Assembly: GCF_002592005.1 (NCBI RefSeq)
Contig: NZ_NVQF01000025.1
Span: forward strand, 1-64,000
Direction: 5' to 3'
DNA from: Mycolicibacterium palauense
GTDB lineage: Bacteria > Actinomycetota > Actinomycetes > Mycobacteriales > Mycobacteriaceae
DNA length: 64,000 nucleotides
A program made the translations under genes and the position numbers. The notes below the pieces were generated by a model, which worked only from the letters and a program-made list of their open reading frames with translations, was not told where the DNA came from and made no database searches. This document shows, piece by piece, positions 11,570 through 19,487 of the stretch. Numbering within the stretch: the stretch's first letter is position 1; each line of letters starts with the position of its first letter.

Positions 11570-12664
11570 ATGGCCATGGATCTCACCGGCGGTATCGACC
11601 CCGACCGCGAACTCGTGTTCGCCCAGCGTCCCGAGGATCCCGAGATGCGGGACTCGGCCAGCTTCTGGGTGTTCGACGACGACGGCGCCGTCGGGCTGCC
11701 CCGGATCGGAATCGAGGCCGTGGCCTCCCACTGGGACGCCCATGCCGTGCAGGTCAACGTCGCGTTCGGCGATGGGACGGTCTACCGGCTGCGCCAGGAC
11801 GGACGATCCTGGCCCGTCGCCGGCCCGGACGGGCGTCCGACCGTCCTGGGCGCCGGCCCGCTGGCCTTCACCTGTGTGCGACCGTTCGACACCTGGACGC
11901 TGGAGTTCGACGGGCCGGCCGTGGCGACCACCTCGGCGCAGCTGATCGCGGGCGACACCGGGGGCCCGATGGTCGACGTGGCCTTCGCGGTGACGGCCAC
12001 CATGGCGGTACCGCCGTGGGTGCAGGGTGCGCTGCGCGCCGATGCCGACGAGCAACTCAAGACCTCCCTGGTCGGTGACCTGATGGGTGGACCCCGCTAC
12101 GAGCAGTTGTTCCGCGCCTCGGGGTGGGTGCGTGCCGACGGCGTCGAGCGGCGCATCCAGGGCAGTGGTCTGCGCATCCGCCGGCAGGGTGTGCGCCGCC
12201 TCTCCGGCTTCTGGGGGCATTGCTGGCAGTCGGCGCTGTTTCCCAGCGGCCGGGCGTTCGGCTACATCGCCTACCCGCCCCGGCCGGACGGTGAGCCCGC
12301 GTTCAACGAGGGCTACGTGTTCTACAGAGAACGGACCGGCGACCGGACCGGCGACCGGGCCGGCGGGCGGCTCACCCCGGCGCGGGTGGTGGAGGCGCCG
12401 TGGCTGACCCGGCTACAGCCGCCGGGCGAGGACGTCGGGCTGGTGCTGGAGACCGAGCAGGGCACCGAACGCATCGAGGGCCGTACGGTCGTCTCCACCC
12501 ACCACGTCCAGCGCGGCCCGGTGTCGGACGAGGAGGCCGCGCTGACCGCCAACTGGAGTTTCCCGCCGCTGCAGCAGGCCGGTGTCCGCTACCGCTGGGA
12601 CGGCGAGGAGGCCATCGGCATGCTGGAGCGCTCCAGCCTGCCCGAGCGGGTTCAGTACGTGTAG
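11570..12664 (+). CDS. Conserved protein of the DUF7065/DUF7064 type
   Basis: A 364-residue protein with an all-beta look and many Trp and Gly residues: SASFWVFDDDGAVGLPRIG near the N-terminus, GSGLRIRRQGVRR and FWGHCWQSALFPSGRAFGY in the middle. From memory, this resembles actinobacterial proteins now split into DUF7065 and DUF7064, often next to sulfotransferases or sterol genes. Function is unknown. Around residues 247-256 there is a small repeat (TGDRTGDRAGGR), from a 12-nt duplication. ATG 11570 or 11576 could start it. Its last 13 nt overlap the convergent LppV-like gene. Confidence 0.7.
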   Translation: MAMDLTGGIDPDRELVFAQRPEDPEMRDSASFWVFDDDGAVGLPRIGIEAVASHWDAHAVQVNVAFGDGTVYRLRQDGRSWPVAGPDGRPTVLGAGPLAFTCVRPFDTWTLEFDGPAVATTSAQLIAGDTGGPMVDVAFAVTATMAVPPWVQGALRADADEQLKTSLVGDLMGGPRYEQLFRASGWVRADGVERRIQGSGLRIRRQGVRRLSGFWGHCWQSALFPSGRAFGYIAYPPRPDGEPAFNEGYVFYRERTGDRTGDRAGGRLTPARVVEAPWLTRLQPPGEDVGLVLETEQGTERIEGRTVVSTHHVQRGPVSDEEAALTANWSFPPLQQAGVRYRWDGEEAIGMLERSSLPERVQYV

Positions 12665-13245
12665 TACGGCGCCAACTGGTGGGCCCGCATCAGGTTCTCC
12701 CGCATGCAGTCCGGACCGTTGGGTGAGTAGACCGGCGAATAGAACAGCGACTGCTGAATCAGCCCGTAGCTGGTCTTGAACGCCACCATGCAGGAGAACC
12801 ACCAGCGGTTGTTCCAGTCGGTGGGCTTCATCACCCAGTACTGGGCGGCCCGGTGGCCGTCGATGTCCAACTCCACCGCGTCGGGCGGCAGGGATTCCTC
12901 GAAACTGCGCCAGATGATCGCCTCGACGGCCATCTGGTAGTTGCCGGCGTCGTAATGGCAGCGCAGGCTGTCCTCGGGCCGCGGCGGGGTGTACCCCAGG
13001 CCCAGGCCGTTGGTGACGTCGACCGGGATGTCCCGGCACGGGTCGAACGGGTCCGGATCGGTGAGATTGAGCACGGGTTTGTCGGCGGTGCCCGTCGTCG
13101 AGGCCGGCGCGGTCATCGGGGCCCCCGTCGAGCGCAGCGCCACCTGCGAGGCCGCCTGCCGGTCGGGTGGCGCGCCGTTCAGCGCCACCGCCGTGGCCGC
13201 GATCAGCGCACCCAGCGCGGCGGTCAGCCGCAGTGTGGCGACCAT
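12652..13245 (-). CDS. Secreted DUF3558-like protein, LppV-type
   Basis: A 197-residue exported protein. The N-terminus has a signal-like hydrophobic stretch (LRLTAALGALIAATAVAL), but the following residues contain no Cys, so the lipobox of the M. tuberculosis counterpart LppV (name by synteny with Rv2796c) is missing and the protein may be secreted or stay anchored. Four Cys residues lie in DPFDPCRDIP, SLRCHYD, WFSCMVAF and GPDCMREN, the pattern of DUF3558. Its role is unknown. The start ATG at 13245 is divergent from the metallophosphoesterase gene, with a KstR-like dyad between them. Confidence 0.75.
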   Translation of the reverse strand: MVATLRLTAALGALIAATAVALNGAPPDRQAASQVALRSTGAPMTAPASTTGTADKPVLNLTDPDPFDPCRDIPVDVTNGLGLGYTPPRPEDSLRCHYDAGNYQMAVEAIIWRSFEESLPPDAVELDIDGHRAAQYWVMKPTDWNNRWWFSCMVAFKTSYGLIQQSLFYSPVYSPNGPDCMRENLMRAHQLAPYYTY

Positions 13246-13315
13246 GACACCCCCTCGTGCTCGGCGACCGACCCTGCCGGGAGTGTACAAGCAGGAGCGG
13301 CCCCGTCTGGTGAGA

Positions 13316-13337
13316 AAACGAGAACAGGTTCTAGTTT
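13316..13337. promoter_or_regulatory. KstR-like palindromic operator
   Basis: The 22-bp dyad AAAC-g-AGAAC-ag-GTTCT-a-GTTT lies between the divergent LppV-like and metallophosphoesterase genes. It fits the published core of KstR, the TetR repressor of mycobacterial cholesterol genes, which I recall as TnnAACnnGTTnnA, with one mismatch in the left half. It may control one or both neighbours. The match is by eye only. Confidence 0.45.
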
Positions 13338-13411
13338 GCCATGGCGGGGTCCGGGTGCCCGGGGCGGCCTTGCGGGGAGCGGCGCGCGCGCTCTCGGTAG
13401 GCTTGATCCCC

Positions 13412-14374
13412 GTGGCCAATTACGAGACGCGCGGCAGGACGCGCCCCACGCTGTGGGCGATCAGCGACCTGCACACCGGCCATCTCGGCAACAAGCCGGT
13501 CACCGAGTCGCTGTACCCCAACTCGCCGGAGGACTGGCTGATCGTGGCCGGCGACGTTGCTGAGCGCACCGACGAGATCCGGTGGTCGCTGGACCTGTTG
13601 CGCCGGCGGTTCGCCAAGGTGATCTGGGTGCCCGGCAACCACGAGCTGTGGACCACGGGCAAGGATCCGGTGCAGGTGTTCGGCCGGTCGCGCTATGACT
13701 ACCTGGTCAACATGTGCGACGAGATGGGTGTCGTCACGCCCGAACACCCCTATCCGGTCTGGACCGAGGAGGGCGGCCCGGCGACCATCGTGCCGATGTT
13801 CCTGCTCTACGACTACAGCTTCCTGCCGGACGGGGCGACCACCAAGAGCGAGGGCCTGGCGATCGCCAAGGAACGCAACGTGGTCGCCACCGACGAGTAT
13901 CTGCTGTCCACCGAGCCCTACGCGACCAAGGACGCCTGGTGTCGTGACCGGCTCACCTACACCCGCGGCCGGCTCGACGACCTGGACTGGATGACACCCA
14001 CGGTGCTGGTCAACCATTTCCCGTTGGTCCGCGACCCGTGCAACGTGCTGTTCTATCCCGAGTTCTCCCTGTGGTGCGGCACCACCGCGACCGCCGACTG
14101 GCATTCCCGCTACAACGCGGTGTGTTCGGTGTACGGCCACCTGCACATCCCGCGCACCACCTGGCACGACGGTGTCCGGTTCGAGGAGGTCTCCGTCGGC
14201 TATCCGCGGGAGTGGCGGCGCCGCAAGCCCTACCGGTGGCTGCGCCAGGTGCTGCCCGACCCGCAGTACGCCCCGGGCTATCTCAACGACTTCGGCGGGC
14301 ACTTCGTGATCACCCCGGAGATGCGCGAGCAGTCGGAGAAGTTCCGGGAACGGCTAAAGAGCCGCCGGTCATGA
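13412..14374 (+). CDS. Calcineurin-like metallophosphoesterase
   Basis: A 320-residue enzyme of the metallophosphoesterase superfamily with all metal motifs: ISDLHTGH (DxH), GDVAER (GD), GNHELW (GNHE), NHFP and YGHLH (GHxH). The substrate is unknown. In M. tuberculosis the equivalent Rv2795c sits next to pptT, and from memory it acts as a phosphopantetheinyl hydrolase (PptH) that removes the prosthetic group that PptT adds. That would make the two neighbours an on/off pair. GTG 13412 gives VANYETRGRTRPTLWAISD, which aligns with that protein. The stop overlaps the pptT ATG (ATGA at 14371-14374). Confidence 0.88.
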   Translation: MANYETRGRTRPTLWAISDLHTGHLGNKPVTESLYPNSPEDWLIVAGDVAERTDEIRWSLDLLRRRFAKVIWVPGNHELWTTGKDPVQVFGRSRYDYLVNMCDEMGVVTPEHPYPVWTEEGGPATIVPMFLLYDYSFLPDGATTKSEGLAIAKERNVVATDEYLLSTEPYATKDAWCRDRLTYTRGRLDDLDWMTPTVLVNHFPLVRDPCNVLFYPEFSLWCGTTATADWHSRYNAVCSVYGHLHIPRTTWHDGVRFEEVSVGYPREWRRRKPYRWLRQVLPDPQYAPGYLNDFGGHFVITPEMREQSEKFRERLKSRRS

Positions 14375-15045
14375 GAAGGCTGATCGACGCGCTGCTGCCC
14401 GGCGCCGCGGCGCCGGCGATGGCCGCGGCCGAGGTATTCGCCGACCCGCCCGGGCTGGCGCCGCTGCCCGAGGAGGAGCCGCTGATCGCACGCTCGGTTC
14501 CCAAGCGCCGCAACGAGTTCATCACCGCCCGGCACTGCGCTCGGCTGGCCCTGGCCGATCTCGGCCTGCCGGCCGCGCCGATCCTCAAGGGGGAGAAGGG
14601 TGAACCCTGCTGGCCCCCCGGCGTGGTCGGCAGCCTCACTCACTGCGAGGGCTACCGCGGAGCCGTCGTCGGGCACAGTTCGACGGTGCGCTCGGTGGGG
14701 ATCGACGCCGAGCCGCACGACGTGCTACCCCGCGGGGTGCTCGACGCGGTGAGCCTGCCCGCCGAACGCGGGGCCCTGCCGGGTCTGCGGCCCGGCCTGC
14801 ACTGGGACCGGATCCTGTTCTGTGCCAAGGAGGCCACCTACAAGGCGTGGTTTCCGCTGACGCACCGTTGGCTGGGATTCGAGGACGCCCACATCACCTT
14901 CGACACCGACGCGTCCGGAACCTCGGGCGGGTTCACCTCCGCGATCCTGATCGACCCGGCCGCCGAGTCCGGGCCGCCGCTGACCACGCTTCGCGGCCGG
15001 TGGTCGGTGGATTCCGGCCTGGTGCTCACGGCGATCGTGCTGTGA
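14371..15045 (+). CDS. pptT: 4'-phosphopantetheinyl transferase
   Basis: PptT transfers phosphopantetheine from CoA to the carrier domains of polyketide and non-ribosomal peptide synthases and is essential for mycolate-associated lipids and siderophores. The 224-residue Sfp-type protein shows [22 protein letters not shown], the metal motif GIDAEPHD and [11 protein letters not shown] with the catalytic acidic residues. It is coupled by 4-nt overlaps to the upstream metallophosphoesterase and the downstream truB. No oddities are seen. Confidence 0.95.
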   Translation: MRRLIDALLPGAAAPAMAAAEVFADPPGLAPLPEEEPLIARSVPKRRNEFITARHCARLALADLGLPAAPILKGEKGEPCWPPGVVGSLTHCEGYRGAVVGHSSTVRSVGIDAEPHDVLPRGVLDAVSLPAERGALPGLRPGLHWDRILFCAKEATYKAWFPLTHRWLGFEDAHITFDTDASGTSGGFTSAILIDPAAESGPPLTTLRGRWSVDSGLVLTAIVL

Positions 15046-15947
15046 GCGCGGCCCCGGGCATCGTCGTCGTCGACAAGCCGGGCGGGATGACCAGCCACGA
15101 CGTCGTCGGCCGCTGCCGGCGGATCTTCGGCACCCGCAAGGTCGGCCACGCCGGCACGCTCGACCCGATGGCCACGGGTGTGCTGGTGGTCGGCGTCGAA
15201 CGGGCCACCAAGCTGCTCGGCCTGCTGGCCGCCGACACCAAGTCCTACACCGCGACCATCCGTCTCGGCGAGGCCACCACCACCGACGACGCCGAAGGTG
15301 AACCGGTGCAGCGGGTTTCGGCCGACGCCGTCGAGGAGTCGGCGGTGCTCGAGGTGGCGGGGCGGTTCCGCGGCGACATCGAGCAGATCCCGTCGTCGGT
15401 GAGCGCGGTCAAGATCGGGGGCAAACGTGCCTACCAGCTGGCGCGCGAGGGCAGGGCCGTCGAACTGGCGCCGCGCCGCGTCCGCATCGACGCCCTGGAC
15501 GTCGGCGAGTTCCGGCGGGAACCAGGCCTGCTCGATGTCGACGTCCGCGTCGACTGTTCGTCCGGTACCTACATCCGGGCGCTGGCCCGTGACATCGGTG
15601 CCGCGCTGGGCGTGGGCGGTCACCTGACGGCGTTGCGCCGCACCAGGGTCGGACGCTTCGCACTGGATCAGGCGCACACCCTCGACGACCTCGCCGAGCG
15701 GCCGCGGCTGAGCTACTCGCTGGACTCGGCATGCCTGCTGGCCTTCGGGCGCCGCGACCTCGACGAGGAGCAGGCCGTCGCGGTCAGTCACGGCAAGCCG
15801 TTGGCCCCGGCCGGCCTCGAGGGCGTGTACGCCGCGGTGGCCCCCGACGGGCGGGTGATGGCGCTGCTGGAGGATTCCGGCACCCGGACCAGGTCGGTGG
15901 TGGTGATCCGCCCGGCCACGATGCCCGACGAGCCGAGGCCTTCCTAG
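15042..15947 (+). CDS. truB: tRNA pseudouridine(55) synthase
   Basis: TruB converts U55 in the T loop of tRNAs to pseudouridine. The 301-residue product has the motif [12 protein letters not shown], the catalytic segment [14 protein letters not shown] with the active Asp, [11 protein letters not shown], and the C-terminal [15 protein letters not shown]. The GTG at 15042 overlaps the pptT stop (GTGA). It closes the three-gene operon with the metallophosphoesterase and pptT. The 178-bp region after it carries an 11-bp repeat (CCCGTGCCAAA at 16086-16107) and no clear hairpin. Confidence 0.95.
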   Translation: MSAAPGIVVVDKPGGMTSHDVVGRCRRIFGTRKVGHAGTLDPMATGVLVVGVERATKLLGLLAADTKSYTATIRLGEATTTDDAEGEPVQRVSADAVEESAVLEVAGRFRGDIEQIPSSVSAVKIGGKRAYQLAREGRAVELAPRRVRIDALDVGEFRREPGLLDVDVRVDCSSGTYIRALARDIGAALGVGGHLTALRRTRVGRFALDQAHTLDDLAERPRLSYSLDSACLLAFGRRDLDEEQAVAVSHGKPLAPAGLEGVYAAVAPDGRVMALLEDSGTRTRSVVVIRPATMPDEPRPS

Positions 15948-16125
15948 GCCGGCCGTCCGGGCACCGTCCGGTCCTCGCCGCCGCGACCGCCCGGACGCAT
16001 CGAGTGTGCGTGTGGTCCGACGAACGGCGCCGCAGATCGGTCTGGTCGCACGTTCGGTGCGTCAGGGAGGTGTGCCGGGACAAAGCCCGTGCCAAACCCG
16101 TGCCAAACCGGTGCCGGATCGGGGA

Positions 16126-17205
16126 TCAGGGGTGCGCGCGGTAGAAGTCCAGGTGCGCGCGGGCCGCGGACTCCCAGGTCATCGAGCGGGCCAGGGCGCG
16201 GCCGGGGTCCGGGTCCGCGGGATCGGTTAGCGCGGCCGCCATCGCCGCGGCGAACCCGGGCGTGTCCGCGGCGAAACGCACCGTGTCGCCGAACACTTCG
16301 CGCAGCACCGGCAGATCCCGGACCACCACCGGCCGGCCCGCGGCCAGCGCCTCCATGGCGGCCAGGCCGAATCCTTCCTTGGTCGACGGGAACGCGAAGA
16401 CCTCGCAGGCGGCCACCAGGCTGGGCAGCTCGTCGTCGGCCACCGCCCCCAGGATCACCGGCTCGACACCGAGGTCGTCACAGCGCCGGTCGAGCTCGGC
16501 GCGGTAGTCGCGGTAGTCGAACAGCGTCTCACCGCCGGCGATCACCAGGGCGAGGTCACCGTCGGAACGCCGCAGGCGGTGGAAGGCCTCGACCAGATCC
16601 AGGGTGCCCTTGCGTGGTTCGATACCGCCCACCGTCAGCACGTAGCGGCCCAGCCGGTCGCGCCAGCGGTGCCGGGCGTCGGATTCGCCCGCGGCATCGA
16701 TGAACCGCTGCGCGTCGACCCCGTTGGGGATGACGGCCGGCCGCAGGCCCCAGCCCGCCCGCACCTCGGCGGCGACCGCGGCCGAGACGCAGATCCGGGC
16801 GTACGGCTCGACGATGGCGCTCTCGTGGCACTGCGCGAGCACCGGGGTGGTGAACTCGTCGAGGTGATGGATGGTGCGGATGCAGCGGCGCACGGCGTTG
16901 GCGCTGATGCAGTCCTGGGCGTGCACGACGTCGTAGTCGCCGGGGGTGAAGGTGGCCCGCAGCGTCTCGATGGACCGCACGATCCGGTCGGTCACGGTGT
17001 CGCCGGGCTGGTCGACGAACTCCACCAGCCGCACCGACACCGAGGGATCCACCGCCCGGAAGAACCCGCGGTCACCGGCGCGGGCCAGGGTCCAGACGGT
17101 CACCTCGGCGCCCAGCCGTGCCAACGCCTCGGCCAGGTGCAGGGTGTGCACCACGCCGCCGCGCGGCTTGGTCGAATAGGTCAGCAGGGCGATGCGCACC
17201 GTCAA
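16126..17205 (-). CDS. MSMEG_0565-type glycosyltransferase (GT4 fold), last gene of Nit1C-type operon
   Basis: A 359-residue GT-B glycosyltransferase. The N-terminus LLTYSTKPRGGVVHTLHLAEALARLG contains the glycine-rich acceptor loop, and the C-terminal nucleotide-sugar site has KEGFGLAAMEALAAGRPVVV (the E-x7-E motif of family GT4). From memory this group is found only with the nitrilase/radical SAM cluster (TIGR04047). The sugar donor and acceptor are unknown; it may glycosylate the cluster's product. The start is either TTG 17205, overlapping the upstream stop, or GTG 17199. It is convergent with truB. Confidence 0.85.
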   Translation of the reverse strand: MTVRIALLTYSTKPRGGVVHTLHLAEALARLGAEVTVWTLARAGDRGFFRAVDPSVSVRLVEFVDQPGDTVTDRIVRSIETLRATFTPGDYDVVHAQDCISANAVRRCIRTIHHLDEFTTPVLAQCHESAIVEPYARICVSAAVAAEVRAGWGLRPAVIPNGVDAQRFIDAAGESDARHRWRDRLGRYVLTVGGIEPRKGTLDLVEAFHRLRRSDGDLALVIAGGETLFDYRDYRAELDRRCDDLGVEPVILGAVADDELPSLVAACEVFAFPSTKEGFGLAAMEALAAGRPVVVRDLPVLREVFGDTVRFAADTPGFAAAMAAALTDPADPDPGRALARSMTWESAARAHLDFYRAHP

Positions 17206-18044
17206 CTCCGGGCCGACTCTGCCCGGTAAGTGTCGGGCCGCAGTTCGGACAGGTGGTTGAGGACCCTTCGGGCACGGGCGATCTCGGCCTGAACGTCGAT
17301 CTCGACCTTGGCCAGCCCGCCCTTGGAGCGGGTGGTGGCCAGGATGTCGCCGCCGGGACCGACCACCTTGGCCTGGCCCAGAAAACGCAGATTGCCCATC
17401 ACCCCGGTCTGGTTCGAGGACACCAGCACCACCTGGTTCTCCGCGGCGCGGGCGCTGTCGTAGAGATCGAACAGCCGGGACTGCCGGTCGGCGGGCAGCC
17501 GGGACGCCCGGTCGGTGATACTGGCCGGCCAGGCCGAGAGCGCGGCGATGATCTGTGCACCGTCGAGGGCCAGCGCGCGGGAGGCCTCGGGGAAGGTCTT
17601 GTCGTAGTCGATGAGCATCCCGACGCGTCCCACCGCGGTGTCGAACGCGGTGAACTCGTCACCGGCCAGGTAGGTCAGCGCCTCGCCGGCGGGCTGGTGC
17701 ACCTTGCGGTAGCGGCCGAGCACGCCGTCGCCGGACACGCAGATGGCGGCGTTGTACCGTCCGCCCGGGGTGGCCTCGGCGTAGCCGACACACACGGTCA
17801 TGGGGCCGGCCGCGGCGATCACCGCGGCGATCTCGGGCCCGTCGGGGTCCAGCGCGGGCGGCGGGTCATCCGGATCGGGGGTCCGGAAATCGCCGATGTA
17901 GCCGCCCAGGCAGGCGTCGGGGAAGACCAGGAAGTCGACGCCCTCGCGGGCCGCCGACTCGATGATCCCGACGACCTTGGATACGCCACGGTCGAGGTCA
18001 CGGCCGAAATGAGCCGCCACCGCTGCCAGCGTGACAGGTGCCAT
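17202..18044 (-). CDS. Nitrilase-fold protein lacking the catalytic Cys (probable pseudoenzyme)
   Basis: A 280-residue carbon-nitrogen hydrolase-fold protein, similar along its length to the true nitrilase encoded at 23551-24450. The fold motifs are kept, including YRKVHQPAGE with the Lys at 114 and NQVVLVSSNQTG. However, the position of the catalytic Glu is Asp43 (FPDACLGGY, against LPEAAIGGY in the partner), and the position of the nucleophilic Cys is Asp146 (MLIDYDKTFPE, against LQICYDKAFPE). Without Cys it cannot form the thioester intermediate. It may be a regulatory or structural partner of the active nitrilase, or catalyse something else. It overlaps the glycosyltransferase gene and follows the GNAT-AIR fusion gene by 9 nt. 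Confidence 0.85.
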   Translation of the reverse strand: MAPVTLAAVAAHFGRDLDRGVSKVVGIIESAAREGVDFLVFPDACLGGYIGDFRTPDPDDPPPALDPDGPEIAAVIAAAGPMTVCVGYAEATPGGRYNAAICVSGDGVLGRYRKVHQPAGEALTYLAGDEFTAFDTAVGRVGMLIDYDKTFPEASRALALDGAQIIAALSAWPASITDRASRLPADRQSRLFDLYDSARAAENQVVLVSSNQTGVMGNLRFLGQAKVVGPGGDILATTRSKGGLAKVEIDVQAEIARARRVLNHLSELRPDTYRAESARS

Positions 18045-18053
18045 CCGCTCCCC

Positions 18054-19487
18054 TCAAGCCCGTCCCATGCCGGTGACCGCCGCCGGCAACGCCGTCGTGG
18101 TCGCCCCGTCCGGCCAGCGTAGGCGCACACCGGGCTCGGCGGTCAACGATCCGCACTCAGCGCTCACGACGCCGTCGGGCAACGCCGGCTGCGATCGGTG
18201 CGTCCCGGCGGTGAGCATGCCGAAGCCCGGGAAGCAGGTGAGCCAGTCGCCCATCGCGGCCGCGGCGGGACGGGGGATCGCCGACAGGTCGAGTTCGGCG
18301 CCGGTGCCGCTGGCCTCGGCCAGCATGCCCAGCGTCCCGACCACACCGGCCATGCTGACGTCCTTGGCCGCCGCCGGGCGCGCACCGGCGACCAGGCCGG
18401 CCATCGCCGCGAGGTCGGCGGCGCTTCGCGAACTCGTCGAATCCCACTGGCGGCCCGAGTAACCGGGGCGCCATCCGCCGGTGACGTCGGTGGTCAGGCG
18501 CACGGCGTCGCCGCGCGATCCGCCGCCGGCGGGGACGGGGTCTTCGGTCCGGCCCAACGCCGTGACCGTCAGGGACGCCGGGACGCCGAGTTGGGTGTGC
18601 CCGCCGAGAACGGGTGTGCGCCAGGCCGCCGAGGCCGCGGTGATCCCGCGGATCACCCGGTCGAGGACCGATCGGGTCGGCGCACCCACGGTGTCGAGCA
18701 GCCCGGTCGGCGCGGCACCCATCGCCGCCAGGTCGTTGACGTTGACCAGGACCGAGCACCAGCCGGCCCATTCGGGGTCGCGCTCCACCATCGACGGAAT
18801 GATCGCGTCGGTCGCCGCGACCAGATCGGTGTCCGGTACCGGCACCCCGTCGTCACCGACGAAGCCGGCCGGTCCGAGCCCGCCGCGCACCGAGCGCAAC
18901 GGGGTCAGCGTCGCACCGAGGAACGACTTGGTCGCCCCCGCCAGCGCGGCGAACGGGTTGAGCGGCCAGCGCACCCGGGTGTGCGGCCGGCCGGCCACCT
19001 CGGTGTCACCGAGGGTCTCCCAGCCCAGCGTGGTGAACATCCGGTGATACCGCCGCTGGACGACCGCCTCGAATCGCAGCAGGCCCGAGGACTCCGCGAA
19101 GGCGCAGGCCGCGCGGACCAGCGCCGGGCCGACACCGGCCCCGTGCGCGCTCGGGTCGGCCACCAGTCGGCTGCCGGTCCACCAGCCCAGGTCCGTCGCG
19201 CCGACGGGTGCCAGCCGGACCCCGCCGAGCACGGCTCCGTCCGGGGCGCTGGCCACCAGCACCACCGTGCGGGGGTCGTCGTCGAGGTCGTCGCGGTCGC
19301 TTCCGGCGAACAGTCCCTGCTCCACGACGAAGGCCTCCCGCCGCAGGCGGTGGTATCCGTCGAGTTCGGCCGTCGTGCCGGCGGGATGGATCAGAAACGC
19401 CGCCGACGGGCGCCGGCCCGCCAGGATGGACAGCTCCGCGGGGCTCTGGTGCGGGCTGACGTCGAAGGCGATGTGGTGGTGGATCAT
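18054..19487 (-). CDS. GNAT acetyltransferase-AIR synthase fusion protein, MSMEG_0567 type
   Basis: A 477-residue two-domain protein. Residues 1-175 are a GNAT N-acyltransferase, with RREAFVVEQGLF and the acetyl-CoA loop region VADPSAHGAGVGPALVRAA. Residues 190-477 resemble the PurM/AIR synthase superfamily, ATP-binding enzymes: GDDGVPVPDTDLVAATD, VNVNDLAAMGAAPTGLLDT and AKDVSMAGVVGTLGML. In cyanobacteria the two parts are separate genes (sll0786 and sll0787, from memory), so fusion suggests that they act in sequence on one substrate. The start ATG shares a base with the radical SAM stop (TGATG). The real substrates are unknown. Confidence 0.87.
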   Translation of the reverse strand: MIHHHIAFDVSPHQSPAELSILAGRRPSAAFLIHPAGTTAELDGYHRLRREAFVVEQGLFAGSDRDDLDDDPRTVVLVASAPDGAVLGGVRLAPVGATDLGWWTGSRLVADPSAHGAGVGPALVRAACAFAESSGLLRFEAVVQRRYHRMFTTLGWETLGDTEVAGRPHTRVRWPLNPFAALAGATKSFLGATLTPLRSVRGGLGPAGFVGDDGVPVPDTDLVAATDAIIPSMVERDPEWAGWCSVLVNVNDLAAMGAAPTGLLDTVGAPTRSVLDRVIRGITAASAAWRTPVLGGHTQLGVPASLTVTALGRTEDPVPAGGGSRGDAVRLTTDVTGGWRPGYSGRQWDSTSSRSAADLAAMAGLVAGARPAAAKDVSMAGVVGTLGMLAEASGTGAELDLSAIPRPAAAAMGDWLTCFPGFGMLTAGTHRSQPALPDGVVSAECGSLTAEPGVRLRWPDGATTTALPAAVTGMGRA

